Numbered from the stretch's first letter, positions 22,010 to 35,811 are shown. The stretch is 64,000 bases of DNA from Limonium bicolor (GCA_023374045.1 CM041778.1:364596831-364660830), one strand, 5' to 3'. Numbers and translations are program-made. Notes: generated by a model not told the origin, from the sequence alone.

Positions 22010-23254
22010 GTGGCGTGCCTGCTTGTGTGCTTAGTTATATGTGCAAGTCTAGTCCAGTAGTGATTAAGGATAGGACTTTGCCTGCTGACTTAATCCCTAT
22101 GAGTATGCCTTGCTTCGATGTGATTTTGGGCATGGATTGGCTAGCAGAGCACCATGCCATATAGACTATGCGGCTAGGAGAGTTGTCTTTGATAGGCCGG
22201 GCGAGACCCGTTTCATTTTTGTGGGTAATTCTGTACCGTGTTCGCCAGTCATAGTGTCTGCCATGCAGGCAACTAGCTTCCTGAGGAAGGGCTGCCAGGG
22301 TTTTCTTTGCTATATACCTGAGGTTCGAGAGGGATCCCGCTTGGAGGAGATCCCCATTGTGTGTGAGTTCCCAGAGGTGTTCCAGGACGATGTGCCAGGG
22401 CTGCCACCTGATCACGAGGTGGAGTTTTCCATCGAGTTAGCGCCAGGGACTCAGCCTATTTCGAAGGCCCCTTATCGTATGAGCCCGGCAGAGCTTAAGG
22501 AGCTAAAGGTGCAGCTGCAGGATCTTCTGGATAAGGGCTTTATTCGCCCTAGTATGTCTCCATGGGGAGCACCTGTGTTGTTTGTGAAGAAGAAGGACGG
22601 CTCCTTCAAATTGTGTACTGACTACAGGGAATTGAATAAGGTTACCATTAAGAACCGGTACCCTCTTCCCCGCATTGATGATCTCTTCGACTAGTTAGCT
22701 GGAGCGACAGTCTTCTCGAAGATCAACTTACGTTCTGGATATCATCAGCTGACGATTAAGGTCGAGGATGTGCCTAGTCTACTTTTAGGACCCGGTATGG
22801 GCATTATGAGTTCTTGGTCATGCCTTTTGGTTTGACCAATGCCCCTTCGTTCTTCATGGATATGATGAACAGAGTTTTCAAGCCTTTCTTGGATTCTTTC
22901 GTGGTTGTGTTTATTGACGATATCTTGGTGTATTCCAAGAGTGCTGAGGAGCACGAGGAGCATCTGAGGATGGTTCTGCAGACGTTGAAGGAGAAGGAAT
23001 TGTATGCCAAGTTGAAGAAGTGTGAGTTTTGGTTGGATAGAGTTGTGTTCCTTGGCCACGTGGTTTCGAAGGATTGCATTTCAGTGGACCCAGAGAAGAT
23101 TAAGGTGGTTATGGAGTGGGCGAAGCCCACTAGTGTTTCCGAGGTGAGCAGTTTCCTCGGTTTGGCTGGGTATTATAGAAAGTTCGTGGAGGGTTTCTCT
23201 AAGATCGTGTCCCCCTTGACTCGTCTTCTTAGGAAGAATGTCAAGTTTGATTAG
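22010..23254 (+). pseudogene. pol: H reverse transcriptase
   Basis: From [13 protein letters not shown] (protease end, near 22120) the frame shifts into 22110-22694: [64 protein letters not shown] at 22692-22694 stands where gypsy RTs have Gln, and a short frameshifted stretch follows. RT then resumes at 22814 with [18 protein letters not shown] and the catalytic [13 protein letters not shown], then [15 protein letters not shown] and [21 protein letters not shown] at 23252-23254 ends it. The damage is consistent with C-to-T decay. Confidence 0.93.
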
Positions 23255-23992
23255 AGCGAGGCGTGTCCAGAGAGCTTCCAGGAGCTGAAGAAGAGGTTGA
23301 CTTCGGCTCCGATTTTGACGTTGCCTTCTGGGGCAGAGGGCTTTGAGGTGTTCTGTGACGCTTCCCACAAAGGGCTTGGTTGCATTCTGATGCAGCAGGG
23401 TAAGGTGGTAGCGTATGGGTCACGCCAGCTGAAGCCGTACGAGAAGAATTATCCTACCCATGATTTGGAGTTAGCTGTTGTAGTCTTCGCTTTGAAGATC
23501 TGGCGGCATTACCTGTATGGAGTGATGTGTAAGGTTTACACGGATCATAAAAGTCTCAAATATTTGTTCACGCAGAAGGAGCTGAACTTGAGACAGCGAC
23601 GTTGGCTGGAGCTTCTACATGATTATGACCTGGAGATCCTTTACCATCTGGGTAGAGCGAATGTTGTGGCCGACGCGTTGAGTCGTAGGGGTGCTCCTGG
23701 GCTTGCTTGTTCTTTGTCAGGGGTTGAGAGGTCTGCTCTTGAGCTTCAGCGCATGGGCATTTGGGTGGTTCGGCCCGACAGAGCTGGGATGATTGCGTCG
23801 ATTCAGGTCCAGTCTACTTTGATTGAGCGGATTAGAGATGGTCAGAGGGCTGATGCTGAGTTGTGTAAGATCCGTGAGAGGCTGGCAGAAGATCAGGAGT
23901 CAGAGTTCTCTGTGTTTAGCGACGACTGTCAACGCTTTAGAGGCCGAGTCTGTGTGCCTAGTGGAGGCGATCTTAGGCGTGAGGTTATGTAG
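23255..23992 (+). pseudogene. pol: H RNase H and connection domain
   Basis: Motifs [51 protein letters not shown] and [12 protein letters not shown] show a complete gypsy RNase H. The connection region to integrase follows and ends at a TAG (23990-23992) that interrupts the frame just before the integrase zinc-binding region. Confidence 0.92.
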
Positions 23993-25218
23993 GAGGCTCA
24001 TGGAGCTCCTGATTTTGTGCACCCAGGAGGGGTGAAGATGTATCGGGACCTCAGAGAGTCCTTCTGGTGGGCGAATATGAAGAGGGAGATTTCTGATTTT
24101 GTAGCTCGTTGCCAAACCTGTCAGCAGGTAAAGGCTGAGAATCAGCGGCCTGTGGGTCTTCTGCAGCCTCTTCCCGTTCCTGAGTGGAAATGGGAGAGTG
24201 TTGGTATGGACTTTATTGTGGGGCTTCCTAGGACATCTTCTGGTTATGACGCGTTGTGGGTGATCGTAGATCGCTTGACGAAGTCAGCTCATTTCCTGCC
24301 TGTGAGGAAGACCTTCAGCCTTGAGCGCCTGGCTCGGCTTTATGTAGATGAGATTGTGAGGCTGCACGGGGTGCCGACGACGATCGTTTCGGACAGGGAT
24401 CCGAGATTTTTATCGCGCTTCTGGCGGAGCCTGCATAAGGCGTTGGGGACGAATTTGGCTTTCAGTTCAGCATATCATCCTCAGACCGATGGGCAGACAG
24501 AGAGGACGTACCAGATTTTGGAGGATATGTTGAGAGCTTGTGTGCTGGACTTCGGAGGGAGCTGGGATCAGCATGTGACCCTGATTGAATTCGCCTACAA
24601 TAATAGTTTTCAATCGAGTATTGGGATGGCCCCATTCGAAGAGTTGTATGGTAGACGTTGTAGATCTCCCATCTGTTGGGATGATCTGCGAGAGAGGGCG
24701 ATTGTGGGTCCTGAGTTGGTGCAGGGAGCTGTAGATAAGGTCAAGACTATCAGGGAGCGCCTGTTGGTTGCTGAGAGCCGGCAGAAGAGTTATGCAGACC
24801 AGAGGCGTCGTCTGCTTGAGTTTCAGGTTAAGGACTATGTATATCTGAAGATTTCACCAGTTCGGGGCGTTGTTCGGTTTGGTAAGCGAGGCAAGCTGAG
24901 CCCTCGATTGGTAGAACCTTTCGAGGTGCTTGAGAAGGTCGGGCCGGTGGCTTACAGATTGACGCTGCCGCCAGCTCTAGCAGGAGTTCATGATGTTTTC
25001 CATGTGTCGATGCTCAGGAAGTATCTTCACGATCCGAGCCATGTAATTGATTATGGTCAGCTTCGACTCCGGGATGACTTCACTTATGAGGCAGCTCCAG
25101 TGCGTATCTTGGCCCGTGATGTTCGGCAGCTCCAATGGATGGATCAGTCCGAGCGAGAGGCGACTTGGGAACTCGAGGAATAGCTGCGTGCCAAGTTCCC
25201 TTCTCTCTTTGAGCAGTG
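23993..25218 (+). pseudogene. pol: H integrase with chromodomain remnant
   Basis: Zinc-binding region HPGGVKMYRDLRESFWW...CQTCQQVK, core MDFIVGLPRTSSGYDALWVI, VSDRDPRFLSRFW and QTDGQTERTYQILEDMLRAC with D,D,E present. Then comes the GPVAYRLTLPPALAGVHDVFH tail. The C-terminus reads ILARDVRQLQ...SEREATWELEE, the end of a chromovirus chromodomain, interrupted by TAG near 25183. This places H in the Tekay/Del-type chromoviruses, whose chromodomain guides insertion to heterochromatin. Confidence 0.92.
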
Positions 25219-25250
25219 AGGTATGTTGAATTTCGAGGATGACATTCCTT

Positions 25251-25265
25251 TTAAGGGGAGAGTGA
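25251..25265 (+). promoter_or_regulatory. H polypurine tract
   Basis: TTAAGGGGAGAGTGA directly before the 3' LTR (25266). It primes plus-strand DNA in an active element. Confidence 0.8.
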
Positions 25266-27234
25266 TGTAATACTCCGTATTTCGTTTTCAGATTTTATAA
25301 CATTTAGGGTTATGTTATTACTTATGATATGTGGTGCCGTGTTTAGCTGGTGGGACGTCCGAGGCATATAATTAAAAGACGAGGGACAAGGAGGTCTTTT
25401 TCCCCCCTCTTTTATTTTGGTAAGTCATTAATAAGGAAAAGAGGGTCCATCATTTATTTTCTCGCTCAGTTTCCCGATCAGTTTTCAAGACGTGGTATTC
25501 CCTCTCGACAGTTTGTGTGCTCTCCCTCTCTTCCCCTTGCTGAACTGACTCTGAATTCTCGTACGATTGCTGCTGCATTTTGGTTCGAATCTGGTCCTGT
25601 TGTCGTTGTCTCCCCTCTGCGGTAATTCAGGTTTGGTTTCCCCTTCGATTCCGATGGTTTTCGCTTCTGTTTTGAGAGGGCAGTTTTCTGATTGTTGGGC
25701 TGTCTGATTTGTGAATTCAGCGTTGATCTGTGCTCCTTCTCTACAGCTGTTCGGCTGACTGCATGTGGACATTGTCTGGACTGATTCAACTCTGTAATTC
25801 GATGTAAGTAGGGGATGGGATTGGGGTTGTGCATTCACCCTCGGGGGACTGTTTGTAATCGCTGTTTGATTGAGAATTTGGGTTGCGTTGCGTGGTTTGA
25901 TTGCGTTTTTGGTGTTGTTGATCAATTGGTTAAACCCCCGTGGGCACTGTTTTGCACTTCTGGATTGTTTATTGAATTTGGTGATGAATTGATGTTGTTT
26001 TTCTGCCTCTGTTCCCTGTTGCGAACTGCTGTTTTCGCGATGTTCGGACGTCTGTCCGAACATGGAAGTTCGGACAGTGCGTCTGGCGCATCTCTGATTT
26101 CCGAGATTTTGAAGTGTCCGAACATCGGTCCGAACTTGTAAGTTCGGACACGATGCGAGGACGGGTTTTCGATATGAGTTTCGACATGTGTCCGAACTTG
26201 CAAGGTCGGACGCAAGTTCGGACACGATGAATGTTTTGGTTTTTGACTCCGAACTTACGTCCGAACTTCGACGTTCGGACGTAAGTTCGGACATTGACGT
26301 TTTCGTGACCTCTGCTTCTCGGCCTTTGTCCGAACTTGCAAGGTCGGACGCAAGTTCGGACATGCTACTGTTTTGGGCATAACTCCTCTGTTTTGGCTCC
26401 GTTTTGAGTTCCGTTTGCGGGGTTGGATTCCCCTACTTGTGTACAAGCTTCTTGTGCTGTTTAAATGCATTTCCATGCACTCAATATCTGTTTTGTGAGC
26501 TTTTGGTTTTGGGACCTAGTTACGTTGCTTTTGAGCCTTGGATAGTCGGGTCAGGCTGTCCCGTTGCATCCTACGCAGGAATTCCTTCTGATTACGCTCC
26601 TTAGGGTCTCCCTTAAGGCATTATGTGACCGACGGGTCTGTTAGCAGTCTCTAAGGCTTCTATTGTGGGATCTTCGGATCCATAGGACATTATATGAGTC
26701 CTTCTCTTGTGTCAGCTTGTTTCTAGTGTCCCACCTCTTTGCTTCTGATTCGGAAGGTCCAACTATGATTTGATGTGATGTTCCGCTCTGCTTTCTGTTT
26801 TATGATTCTCGCCCATCTGTTTATAAATGATTACGCCTTCCTCTGTTTATACAACCTTCTACTTCTGTTTTGAGTGGGCTACCTTGAGGAAGTCTTCTGC
26901 TTACTGGGCTGTTTAGCTCACCCCTTTACTAATGATGCAGGATGAGCTCGTGGGATCTTCTCTCTTTATCCCCTTCTGGAGCTGTTCGTTTCTTTATGTT
27001 TAATTACACTTTTGTATCGCTTAGCGCTTTAGACGCTTTTGGATCTAATGTAGCCTTCGGGCCTTACTTTGGTATTTGACTGATGAACGCATTTGGATAT
27101 TGTAAGTTCTTTCGGACTTTATACAAGCTTTGTTTTGGTTTGGGGTTGATCTGCGTTAGAGCCTTGTGACATTAGGTAATAGACTCGCGGCGTGTAACGG
27201 CCCTAACTCCTAGGCCGGTCTTGAGGTCGTTACA
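25266..27234 (+). repeat. H 3' LTR
   Basis: 1969 bp, pair of 10527-12467. The inverted-repeat cluster at 26035-26365 includes a 19-bp perfect arm (TCCGAACTTACGTCCGAAC) near 26248-26266 with its complement six bases later. Confidence 0.93.
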
Positions 27235-27239
27235 TAATT

Positions 27240-30115
27240 GGTGAACCAAGAACAAGGGAAAGAAAAGAAGAAAGAAGGAGGAGAATTGGAAAAGAAAAGA
27301 AGGAATAATAAGCTTAAGGTAAGTGCTCCTTCTTGATGCTAAATTTTAATGCATTGGAGTAATGGGAATGGGTAAACTAATTAAAGAACCCAAAATATTG
27401 TACTAGTATTGTAGTTTATGGAAGTTTGAGTATTTGTGAACTAGTATTTGAATTGTAGGCCTTAGAGCCAAATAAATTGTGTATGTGTATTGGTATTGTG
27501 GATTGAGGAAGTATTGATGAATTGATATTGTTTTGAGTGCTGGTAGGACCCTTGTACGGGTGTGGCTAGATTAGGAATGATATTGGTGAGAATGGATATA
27601 TGTGGATGAGTGAGAATTGTAGGTGAACTATGGCAACAGTTTAGTAGGAATTATGCATTATTGGATAACTTGGTGAATGGGAGAACCAAGGTGTGTATTG
27701 GGTTGAGTAGAGAGGTCTAGTAACCATGGAGTAGTAGTTGTAGTATGAGAATATAAGAGGGCAAAATCTGTAGCAAGAAGTGTAGTAATGCATTGTAAAA
27801 TCTAGGAAGAACTAGTGTGCAAGATTTAGTAAAATGAGTGTTGGAATTGGGTATAGATAGTGTATTGCTTGGAAATGAACTGGAATGATAAAATGAGGTT
27901 AAGACAAAGTGCAAAATGCAAAGAGAGGCGTAGCAATGCACAAGTGTGCAAAGTGTGAAAATGTGAATGGAAATTTGTAGAAATTGAGCAAGAAGTTGAG
28001 TAAGTATTGGACCATGGATTTAAGGAGTTTTAGTGAGTGTTTAAGTGTGTTTAAACATGTATAAAACATGTGGAAAGATTATGGAATGATTGGAGGTGGA
28101 TTAAGGGTTGATTTGGGGTTGAAAAATGACCTTAATAGTAGTTTTTAGTCGGGTCCGGGACTTAGGATATGTACCAAGTCCCGGACCGCTTCAAAAAAAG
28201 TCACGAGAGTGAATGCAGGAATTGGTCCGAGACATAAGTCCAGGACCAAGTAGAAAAATGAGCCGAAAGTACACAGAAGTATTGGTCCGGGACTTAGGGT
28301 CCGGACCAAGTCCCGGACCACCCCTAAAAATGCCCAGAAAGTGTTTTAAAGTGTCTAGAACATGGGGGATTGATTGGTATTGATTTTAGGAGTTGTTTAG
28401 GAGTTGTTTGGTGATATTTATAGGTCCTAAGAAGTGTAAACAAGTGTAGGAAGTGAGTGAGAAGTAAGGACATAATTTGACATAAGTAAAACTAAGCATA
28501 ACGGGACAATGAGGTAACTACGGGAGTAGTAATTATGTATGTACCGTAAACCTTAGTATTAATTGGATCATTTAGCATGTAGTCAATGGTTCAAGAATAA
28601 GACTCGAGGAACGAGAGTGAACCAAAGGAAACGCGAGAGCACCCGGTAACGCAAATCCCGGTGAAAGGTATGATTTCTTCAAGCTCTGTATCCTAACCTG
28701 GTTACCCCGATTTGTGTGCTTATTTGATCACCTAAATAAGATAAATGCATGAATCGTACTATAATGCACTTACTTGTGCTTGTGTATGTTGTTCTTGATA
28801 TATAATGCCTTGAACACCAGTTTGTATAATTCATGAAATGAAAGGATGGAGATGAAGTATGTATGTACCTTGTAGTGTACTTGTGTAGTGTATTGTACCT
28901 TGTATGGATGTGTATGTGTGTATTGTATTATTGTGGCTTGGATGTGTTGACTTCTACTAATTCTACTTAGCTCCTAACGTAACTATTGAGTAAATTGGAA
29001 TGAGTAGAAGTCCGATATAGCTTCGGCCACGCGTGAGGATGAGGAGACACAAGAGGTTGGATCCGATTCCTGGTTCTTAAACTTTTCCACGGCCCAAACC
29101 CCTTAAATGGGTAGCATCCTGGATTAGTGAACCAAGTAAAGCCCGGTGGTGGGACAGTGTAGTCCCTGCCCGGAGGTCTCGACGACTTAACTTGAGTAAG
29201 GAGTAAGTAAGTAAGTATTGTATGAGTAATGGTCTTTGCTGGTGTAAGTCATTGACCCCGAGTAAAAGAATAATCTCCACCCGATTAACCCGGGTGGACA
29301 AATGGAGCTAACAAGTATTGTGTATGTATTGTGTATGCGTATTCTGGTAAAGGTAAGTATGTATGGGTTGACTTGTATTGTCTTCCTTGTATGAATTGAT
29401 GTGTATGTATGTATTCCTTGTGTAGTATTTTGGTATTATGAATGAAGCATGTATGTATGTATGAAGCATGTATGTATGTATGAATAAAATGAACTGCATG
29501 TATTCGACCAAGTGGTTGGCGTACCCTCGCTAGTACGCGGGGTATGCAGAAGTCATATGCAGCGTAAGCTGAGCCCCTAGGGGCACCGTTTTTAGTGTGC
29601 AGGTACCCGAAGCGGATATGATCACAGTAAGAAACTGGCGGATATGCCTAGTTCATTAGGAATGAAATGTAGATAGTAGTGAATGGAATTGGGCTTGTAG
29701 CCTCGATGTAGAAGTGTGCCAAGGGGTACACCATATGCATTGAAAGTATGTAGTTAGTGAGGAATGGGTAGATGTTAGACTCTTAATGAGTATGTATGAA
29801 ATTGAAAGAGGTATTGTATTTGGATAAGGATCATAGTAAACTCGGTGTATTATATTGTATTGAAATTATGAAGTATTGTATGGAGTGGAGCATTGTAGTA
29901 CTTGATTGGTATTGGAGTATGCATTGTATTTGTGTAGTACTCGGATATTCCGAACCATCAGACCGATGCTATATGTAGTAGGAAGCCTTGTTGGTCACGT
30001 GGGTGGCTAACGGCATTGTATCACCCACCGTTGTGTAAGTATGTATCCGCTGCGTGAATCTGGAAGTACGAGGAGATTGGACGGTAATGACAGTATTAGC
30101 GGTAGGGGTATTACA
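27240..30115 (+). repeat. LARD 5' LTR, right part
   Basis: Continues 10526 after element H and one TAATT copy. Collinear with 37050-39925. It contains inverted repeats of arm GGTCCGGGACTT at 28152-28187 and 28284-28319, a TATA-like ATATTTATAGG near 28413, a palindrome GCCCCTAGGGGC near 29573 and short TATG microsatellites near 29450-29485. No gene is present. Confidence 0.92.
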
Positions 30116-30120
30116 AAAAG

Positions 30121-30148
30121 TGGTATCAGAGCGAAGTATCGCTCTGAT
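30121..30148 (+). promoter_or_regulatory. LARD primer binding site within a hairpin
   Basis: TGGTATCAGAGC (30121-30132), five bases after the LTR. Bases 30125-30134 and 30139-30148 are perfect reverse complements (10-bp stem, loop AGTA), so the PBS could be folded in the genomic RNA. Confidence 0.8.
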
Positions 30149-33100
30149 GACTGGAAATACCGAGCTTAGGAAATACCAAGTTAGGAATTAGAAACTTGGG
30201 GCTAAGGGCTGAGTGTTAGCATTAGAGATATGCTAGTCAGGAACCACCGGTGTGTACCGGATACCTACAATATCAGACCCGCCCTCCACAAACCCCTTTG
30301 TAGAACTTGGGAAAGTACGCCAGAGAGAAGGAAAGACCTCTCATACTCGGGAAAACCCGATTTGGCAGTAGTGAGATAATCCTATAAGAGGAAAGAACTT
30401 GAGACACGGTAGATTCCAAGAATTGGAAGTCCCGGAAATGGATTCTGGTTGAACAACAATACCCGCACTTAATGGCAGTAGAATGAGAACTCCAACCAGA
30501 AGGAGACTACAACATGCAACAGCATGGGGCGACGTGCTTAGCAGTCGCAGAACCTGGCCAACATAGCTCGGACAGCTATAAGAATATCCACGAGATACAA
30601 TCTGACAGGACTACAGGAGTAATGCCTAAACAAGTCCAGGCTCAATAACCACAGAAAACAAGTGTGAGCGAGCAACAAAGAAAAACATAAGGCGAAGGAA
30701 TAAGGATCTCCAAGGATTGGAGAAGTACCCCGATCAATGACAGTCATATCAAGATCACAGAGGAACTACTTAAAAGATTAAGTATCCCAATCATAGATCA
30801 ATAAGATCAAGGGAAGAGGCGACAAGACTATTAAATACGAGTGGAGACCATACCTTGACCGGTATAGGTTTACCCAAAAACCACCAGTACCACGCACTTG
30901 CCACGGCAAGTGCAGTAAGAACAGGAACATGTAGATGAACCCTAACACACCACAAGTACTTAATAATGTAACATGACCGCAATGAAGCGACTACAGAATC
31001 ACATATCCTAACAACTGGAAGAAAGAAACCTTGGAAAGGCCTAACGGCCCGACCACTGTATTTAGAACATACTAGTCAGCGAGAAGCTGAACTTGGTCAA
31101 GACCTCAGACATGGCCACACCATGACAAACTTCTTTTAACACCGAAATGTTATTTCGAAACCAAAAATTTTTCTTTCAAAACCACAACCTTTCTTTTAAA
31201 CTTTGGACTTTTTTAAAACCAAACCAACAGATTTACGGTGAGTATCATAGGATGATACAAGAGGAGTTGACAATAGAATACTTCACCTAGGCATGTGACG
31301 AGCACTACGAGTGTACCCAAATACGGGATGTGGGACGACCGCACTCCGAAGGAGCTTGCGGGCCTGACAGGCAGTCGGGTAAGTGGTAACGTATCAACAA
31401 GGTACCCCACGTCTGTATACATGTAGTGTACGAAACACGGGAAGTAGTCAACTCCGTTCTACGGACCATGAGTAAGTTCAAACCAGAACAGCTGGACACC
31501 TCAGCCGATCAAGGAGAAGAAACTCAGCCAAGTAAGTGGCATAAAAGAACTCAGAGGATCCATCTGAAGATGAGGAATGAGAACCAGGAAGCGCAAAGAG
31601 CGCAGACTAGTAAGCATAGACATTGGATATGTCTCAGGGACTTCAAACAAATACATGGTAGCTGAAGCAAATATCCAGCCCAACACAGTAAGGCAAAAGC
31701 CTAACGTGAACACCACAAAGTTCAACAAATGGGATGGACTTCCCAAGAGCAATCACAAGATTACCACAAGGTATAATCCATCATTGAAGAGGATATTAAA
31801 CCTAGTCTTAAGCACTAGGAGCAAGTATAAACAGTCTACCCAAGAACGGGAGACATTATAACCCAAAAAGGGATAGCTCGAATACAATACCACAAGGCGG
31901 TATAGCGAACACAACATATCATAAACATTAGCCGGATGTAACGGCGTAACCAACAACACCCAGGAGCAATCCTTAAAGGGTGTCTTGATTAACAACAGTC
32001 GAACAAAGCGTCATGAGGAGAACACAGGAGCTAAAACGAACATTCAGTTAGGACACCAAAGTGATTTCGTATAACGGGAAATACCCTAATCTACAAAAGG
32101 CACTGATTAGCACCAGATTGCCTAAAAGACCTCCTATGAACGGAAGTGTGATGTCACGACTTGCCATGGAGCCAATAATACCTCCAACCTATGGGGTATA
32201 CAAGGAGTGGAAACATGTATAAGCAGCTTGCAAAGAGCATAGCTCGCAGCAATCTGGCTCAGAAGCCATGAAACAACTACGTTATGTAAATTTAAATGGT
32301 TGCAAAACCCACACCACTTGAGAACAAGACTTGCAAGAAGTATTGCTTCATACGACAAGTAGAGCATCAACTGAATCACCCAATTTGAGCTCAATATTAT
32401 GAGTGGCTTGGAGTAATAGCTACCTCAGTGTCACTGTCACTAGAGTATCAGTCTAGTATACAGTTGACGAAGTTTTAATTGTCTTTCATGCCTTCTGTGG
32501 CAATGGTAGCACAGAGGCATAAGAATCATGATAACGCCTACATTGGCCTAGTCCACACTTGGACACTGCGAGAAACCCAAGGGAAGGTACCCCTCGTTAG
32601 CTGAAGACCACCAATGCGGTGATGATGTGAACCCTTAGAAAAGGCTTCCATCTACTATAACAACAAAGCTCGCGCATGTAGTTGTTGCCAAGAGGCAACC
32701 GAGAAAGAAGATCTCCGAACCGCCACGCCTAAAAGAGGCTTGAGAACAACTTTGAAAACCAAGATGGATCGGTATAGAAGCACACCCAGAAGGGGTATAA
32801 TGTGGACTGGAAAAGCACATCGCTTAAGGAGCATAGAGACTTGAAGGAGTAAGTATGCTCCATATGCACCCAAGCATGTGGTGAACCATTGTATAAATAC
32901 TAACATAGCAAACCTTGACAACAAGAACCTTCACTTACTTCTGATGAAATGCCCTCCAATTGGAGAACGGGACCAGAAAACCCTTGAAGTTCTTGGGGAT
33001 GTCCCGGTGGTGTACATACAAAGTAAAACTGCACAACTAGAGCCTATAATCAATGCTCAGCACTGGAAAGACAGTAATTGTCAAAAATAATCAATGTGAA

Positions 33101-35798
33101 TGCACACTGGACACCACGAATGATCAATGCTCAAGAGAGCTTATAACCCGATAAATAACTTCATCCATTGTCAACCAAGATACTTGGTAAATTGCATCAT
33201 AAATGATGAAGTAATGTGAGGTAAGTTAACCTACACATGAAACCGAAATTGAAATAAAACATCTTCACCATGGGAAGATAGTAACATTCACACGAACAGA
33301 GGAAACCCTCAGTGTTCACACCATAAGGAAATGGTACCAACGACAATGGCAATGAGTAAAGATAAGCTACCACAGTAACAGAGACTGTAAAAGCGGTGTT
33401 GTATAATGAGTAAGAATATGGTGCGCAACAAGCGACCACTATGAGGAAGTAGTTAGTCAATGACACAGAGTATAAGTATGAGAAGACAGGCATAAATATT
33501 CATTCCTATCCCGTTAGTGATTTACTGCCAAGCGTTTACGCCTCTGCACTCTGTATGATTGAGTGTTTTGGTATTGCACTTGCGCAGTAATGATCTAATG
33601 GGATAGCTAGGAATATGGAAAATGTAAATTGTAGTAAACCCCCTCTTTTCACCAACGAACATGGCATAAGCCAGTTAAGCAAGCTTAGCAACAAACCGTG
33701 TGGCCTAAGGCCAAAGAAGCACGAAGAATCACAAAATGTGAATTCTAGTGGAATAAAAAGGTGAAAGGAGACTTAAGAAAGTCACTAGGACCGACGCATA
33801 GAAAATGCAAGGTCATACAAGTAAAGAACACTTGTACTGAACCAGAAGAACTGGTTTAATTCAGAAGCTATTGACTACGGCGGAAGCACTACAACTAAGT
33901 AGTGACTTAACCTCGCCCGACAATAAGTCGGAGGAACTCAGCGAATAATCGTGAGAGTACGAATAGTATGTATAATAGATTTCCAGAGAGCTGGTTATAA
34001 ATCTAAACTCATTGAGTTCAAGCATGGTAAAAGAATACCACACTTGTTTAATAAACCTTATTCCCACAATAAAGGGATAAAAAGGCGATGTGTAGCACAT
34101 TAAGGATAATATGAAGGGTGAGTGACCCAAGTTATCAGGGTCGCGCAGCAGAAGCTAGTGGGCCCTAGCTAGGAGACTAATGTACCTAGTAAGTATAAGA
34201 GAATGGCTATCAATGCCTTGAAGCCTAATAGGCTAGAACCGAATTAATTAGGAGTTAAATAATCTCATATAGGAATTCTTGGTGCAAGGACTAAACCATC
34301 AGTATGGTTAAGACCCTTTGACCAGAGTACATTATATAATAGACCGTAGGGATGCTAAAATGCTTCAGAATGCCTGAATTGAGTGAACCAATGTTCAATA
34401 ATAACATATGGTAGATTACATGGGTGTAATCCCTTTTAAGGGGGGTAGAGCGAAAACCGCTTAATGTAAGTTTCATGAATAAAACCCATAAACTATAATG
34501 TGCATAGCACAAATGAGAATTGAATTGATGATTGGTACTTATGTTAAATTTACATACGTATTCATTCATATTGTAATTGTGGTAATTAGGCACGAGAAGT
34601 GCGAATACCATAGGATGAATAAACCTACCTTGTAACCCCAGTGTAAGAGTATTAGTAAAGAGGAGTAGCGCAACTCCTGGGGAATGATAATCCCTATAGT
34701 GTATGTCTATTTGAAGTTAGACATGGCATTACGATGCATGAGTCGGTATAAAACCGATGTAAAACCTAGAAGATATTTTGAGACAATTGAGAATGAGTAG
34801 TGGACGGAGCTCCACAAGTATTGTATCCTTTGAAGAAGTAGTACAAAATTATTGAGAGTAGTTGATGAATGAAGTCCATGAGTAGTGTATTCCTAGGTAT
34901 ATTATTGGAAGCAAATTGAGGACGATTGGATTCCGTAGGTATCGTATTCCTTAGCTAGAATATTTGAGATGATGGAGAATAATGGATGAAAGTAGCGAAG
35001 GTCGATGAAATGAGCACTTAGGCATTGAATCTCGAAGTAAAGTATTTGGAAGTAGAGTGAGGATGATTGATGGACTAAATTCCATCCTTTGGAGATGTGT
35101 GAATTTGTAATTATGACTAGGAAGAGTAAAAAGATAGAAAATGGAAATAATTGAATTACTTGGTTGTTTGAAACTGATGTGGGAAGTCAAACTTGATCCT
35201 GATCAGATTAAGGGAAACCGAACACAAATTGGGGTGGAAAGATAGTTCAACACTGATGCTGATCACATCAGGGTCGAATGATTCTTGAAGCTCCCCTCAA
35301 GTGGTCACAAGATTCACACATAGGATAGATGTAATGGACATAAACCGGAATTTGGAGTTGTTGTGTTTTAGAGAGATTTCTAATTAGCGGTTGTGAAAGG
35401 ATTTTTCCTTAAACTAGAGAATGAGGATTTGTTGGAAGCTTATACCGGAGAACGATGGTAGTGTATCATGTCGTATTATTCCAAGGGCAGCGGGACATAG
35501 AGGAGTCCTGTGTCTAGATGACCTGAGTGCCTGCGGGATTGTAGTGTGTATTGCATTGCTTTGGGGATAGCTCTGCACTGTATGTATGTATAAACCTTGT
35601 AGAGTAAAACTAGATGGTTGGATGTAGTGTGGATTGGAGTAATTAGTGTACATTTGTATGGTATGATATGTGGAGACCTTGAGTAACGGATTTGGGAATT
35701 TGTAAGGAGGAGGAATGTATGACTTTGGCATAGACGTGTTTGAATGAGGAATTATCGTAATCCTACAACCTTGAGCAACTTTGAGGGCAAAGTTTCTT
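30149..35798 (+). other. LARD interior, non-coding
   Basis: About 5.65 kb. The longest frames are under 110 codons, on both strands, and show none of the gag, PR, RT, RH or INT motifs. Composition is purine-rich on the plus strand over much of 30300-33700. The last 60 bases (GAGGGCAAAGTTTCTTAAGG) resemble the end of gypsy pol plus PPT, so it probably derives from a gypsy element. I see no captured host gene. Confidence 0.75.
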
Positions 35799-35811
35799 AA
35801 GGGGGGTAGAT
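35799..35811 (+). promoter_or_regulatory. LARD polypurine tract
   Basis: AAGGGGGGTAGAT next to the 3' LTR TG at 35812. Almost the same as element J's tract. Confidence 0.82.

Larger units (their letters stand above)
10527..27234 (+). mobile_element. Ty3-gypsy chromovirus H (Tekay/Del type), with Athila element nested in gag
   Basis: LTRs 10527-12467 (1941 bp) and 25266-27234 (1969 bp) begin TGTAATACTCCGTATTTC and end GTCGTTACA. PBS at 12473, gag 12599-13076 and 21251 onward, PR, RT, RH, INT and a chromodomain remnant, PPT at 25251, target duplication TAATT. The domain order PR-RT-RH-INT defines Ty3-gypsy. Stops and frameshifts show the copy is inactive, but identity to intact families is high enough that all domains read clearly. 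Confidence 0.93.

Noticed and set aside
25485..26363. 292-codon minus-strand frame in the H 3' LTR
   Set aside because: It arises from the repeated CCGAAC/GTTCGG motifs, repeats short peptides such as SELASDLASSD, and its counterpart in the 5' LTR is broken.
29440..29485. TATG microsatellite as a separate feature
   Set aside because: Short and part of the LARD LTR; present in the other LTR near 39255-39295 with a similar length.
30149..35798. Many 60-106-codon minus-strand frames in the LARD interior
   Set aside because: They are hydrophobic, share no motif with known proteins, show no order typical of gag-pol, and are expected in purine-rich DNA read on the other strand.
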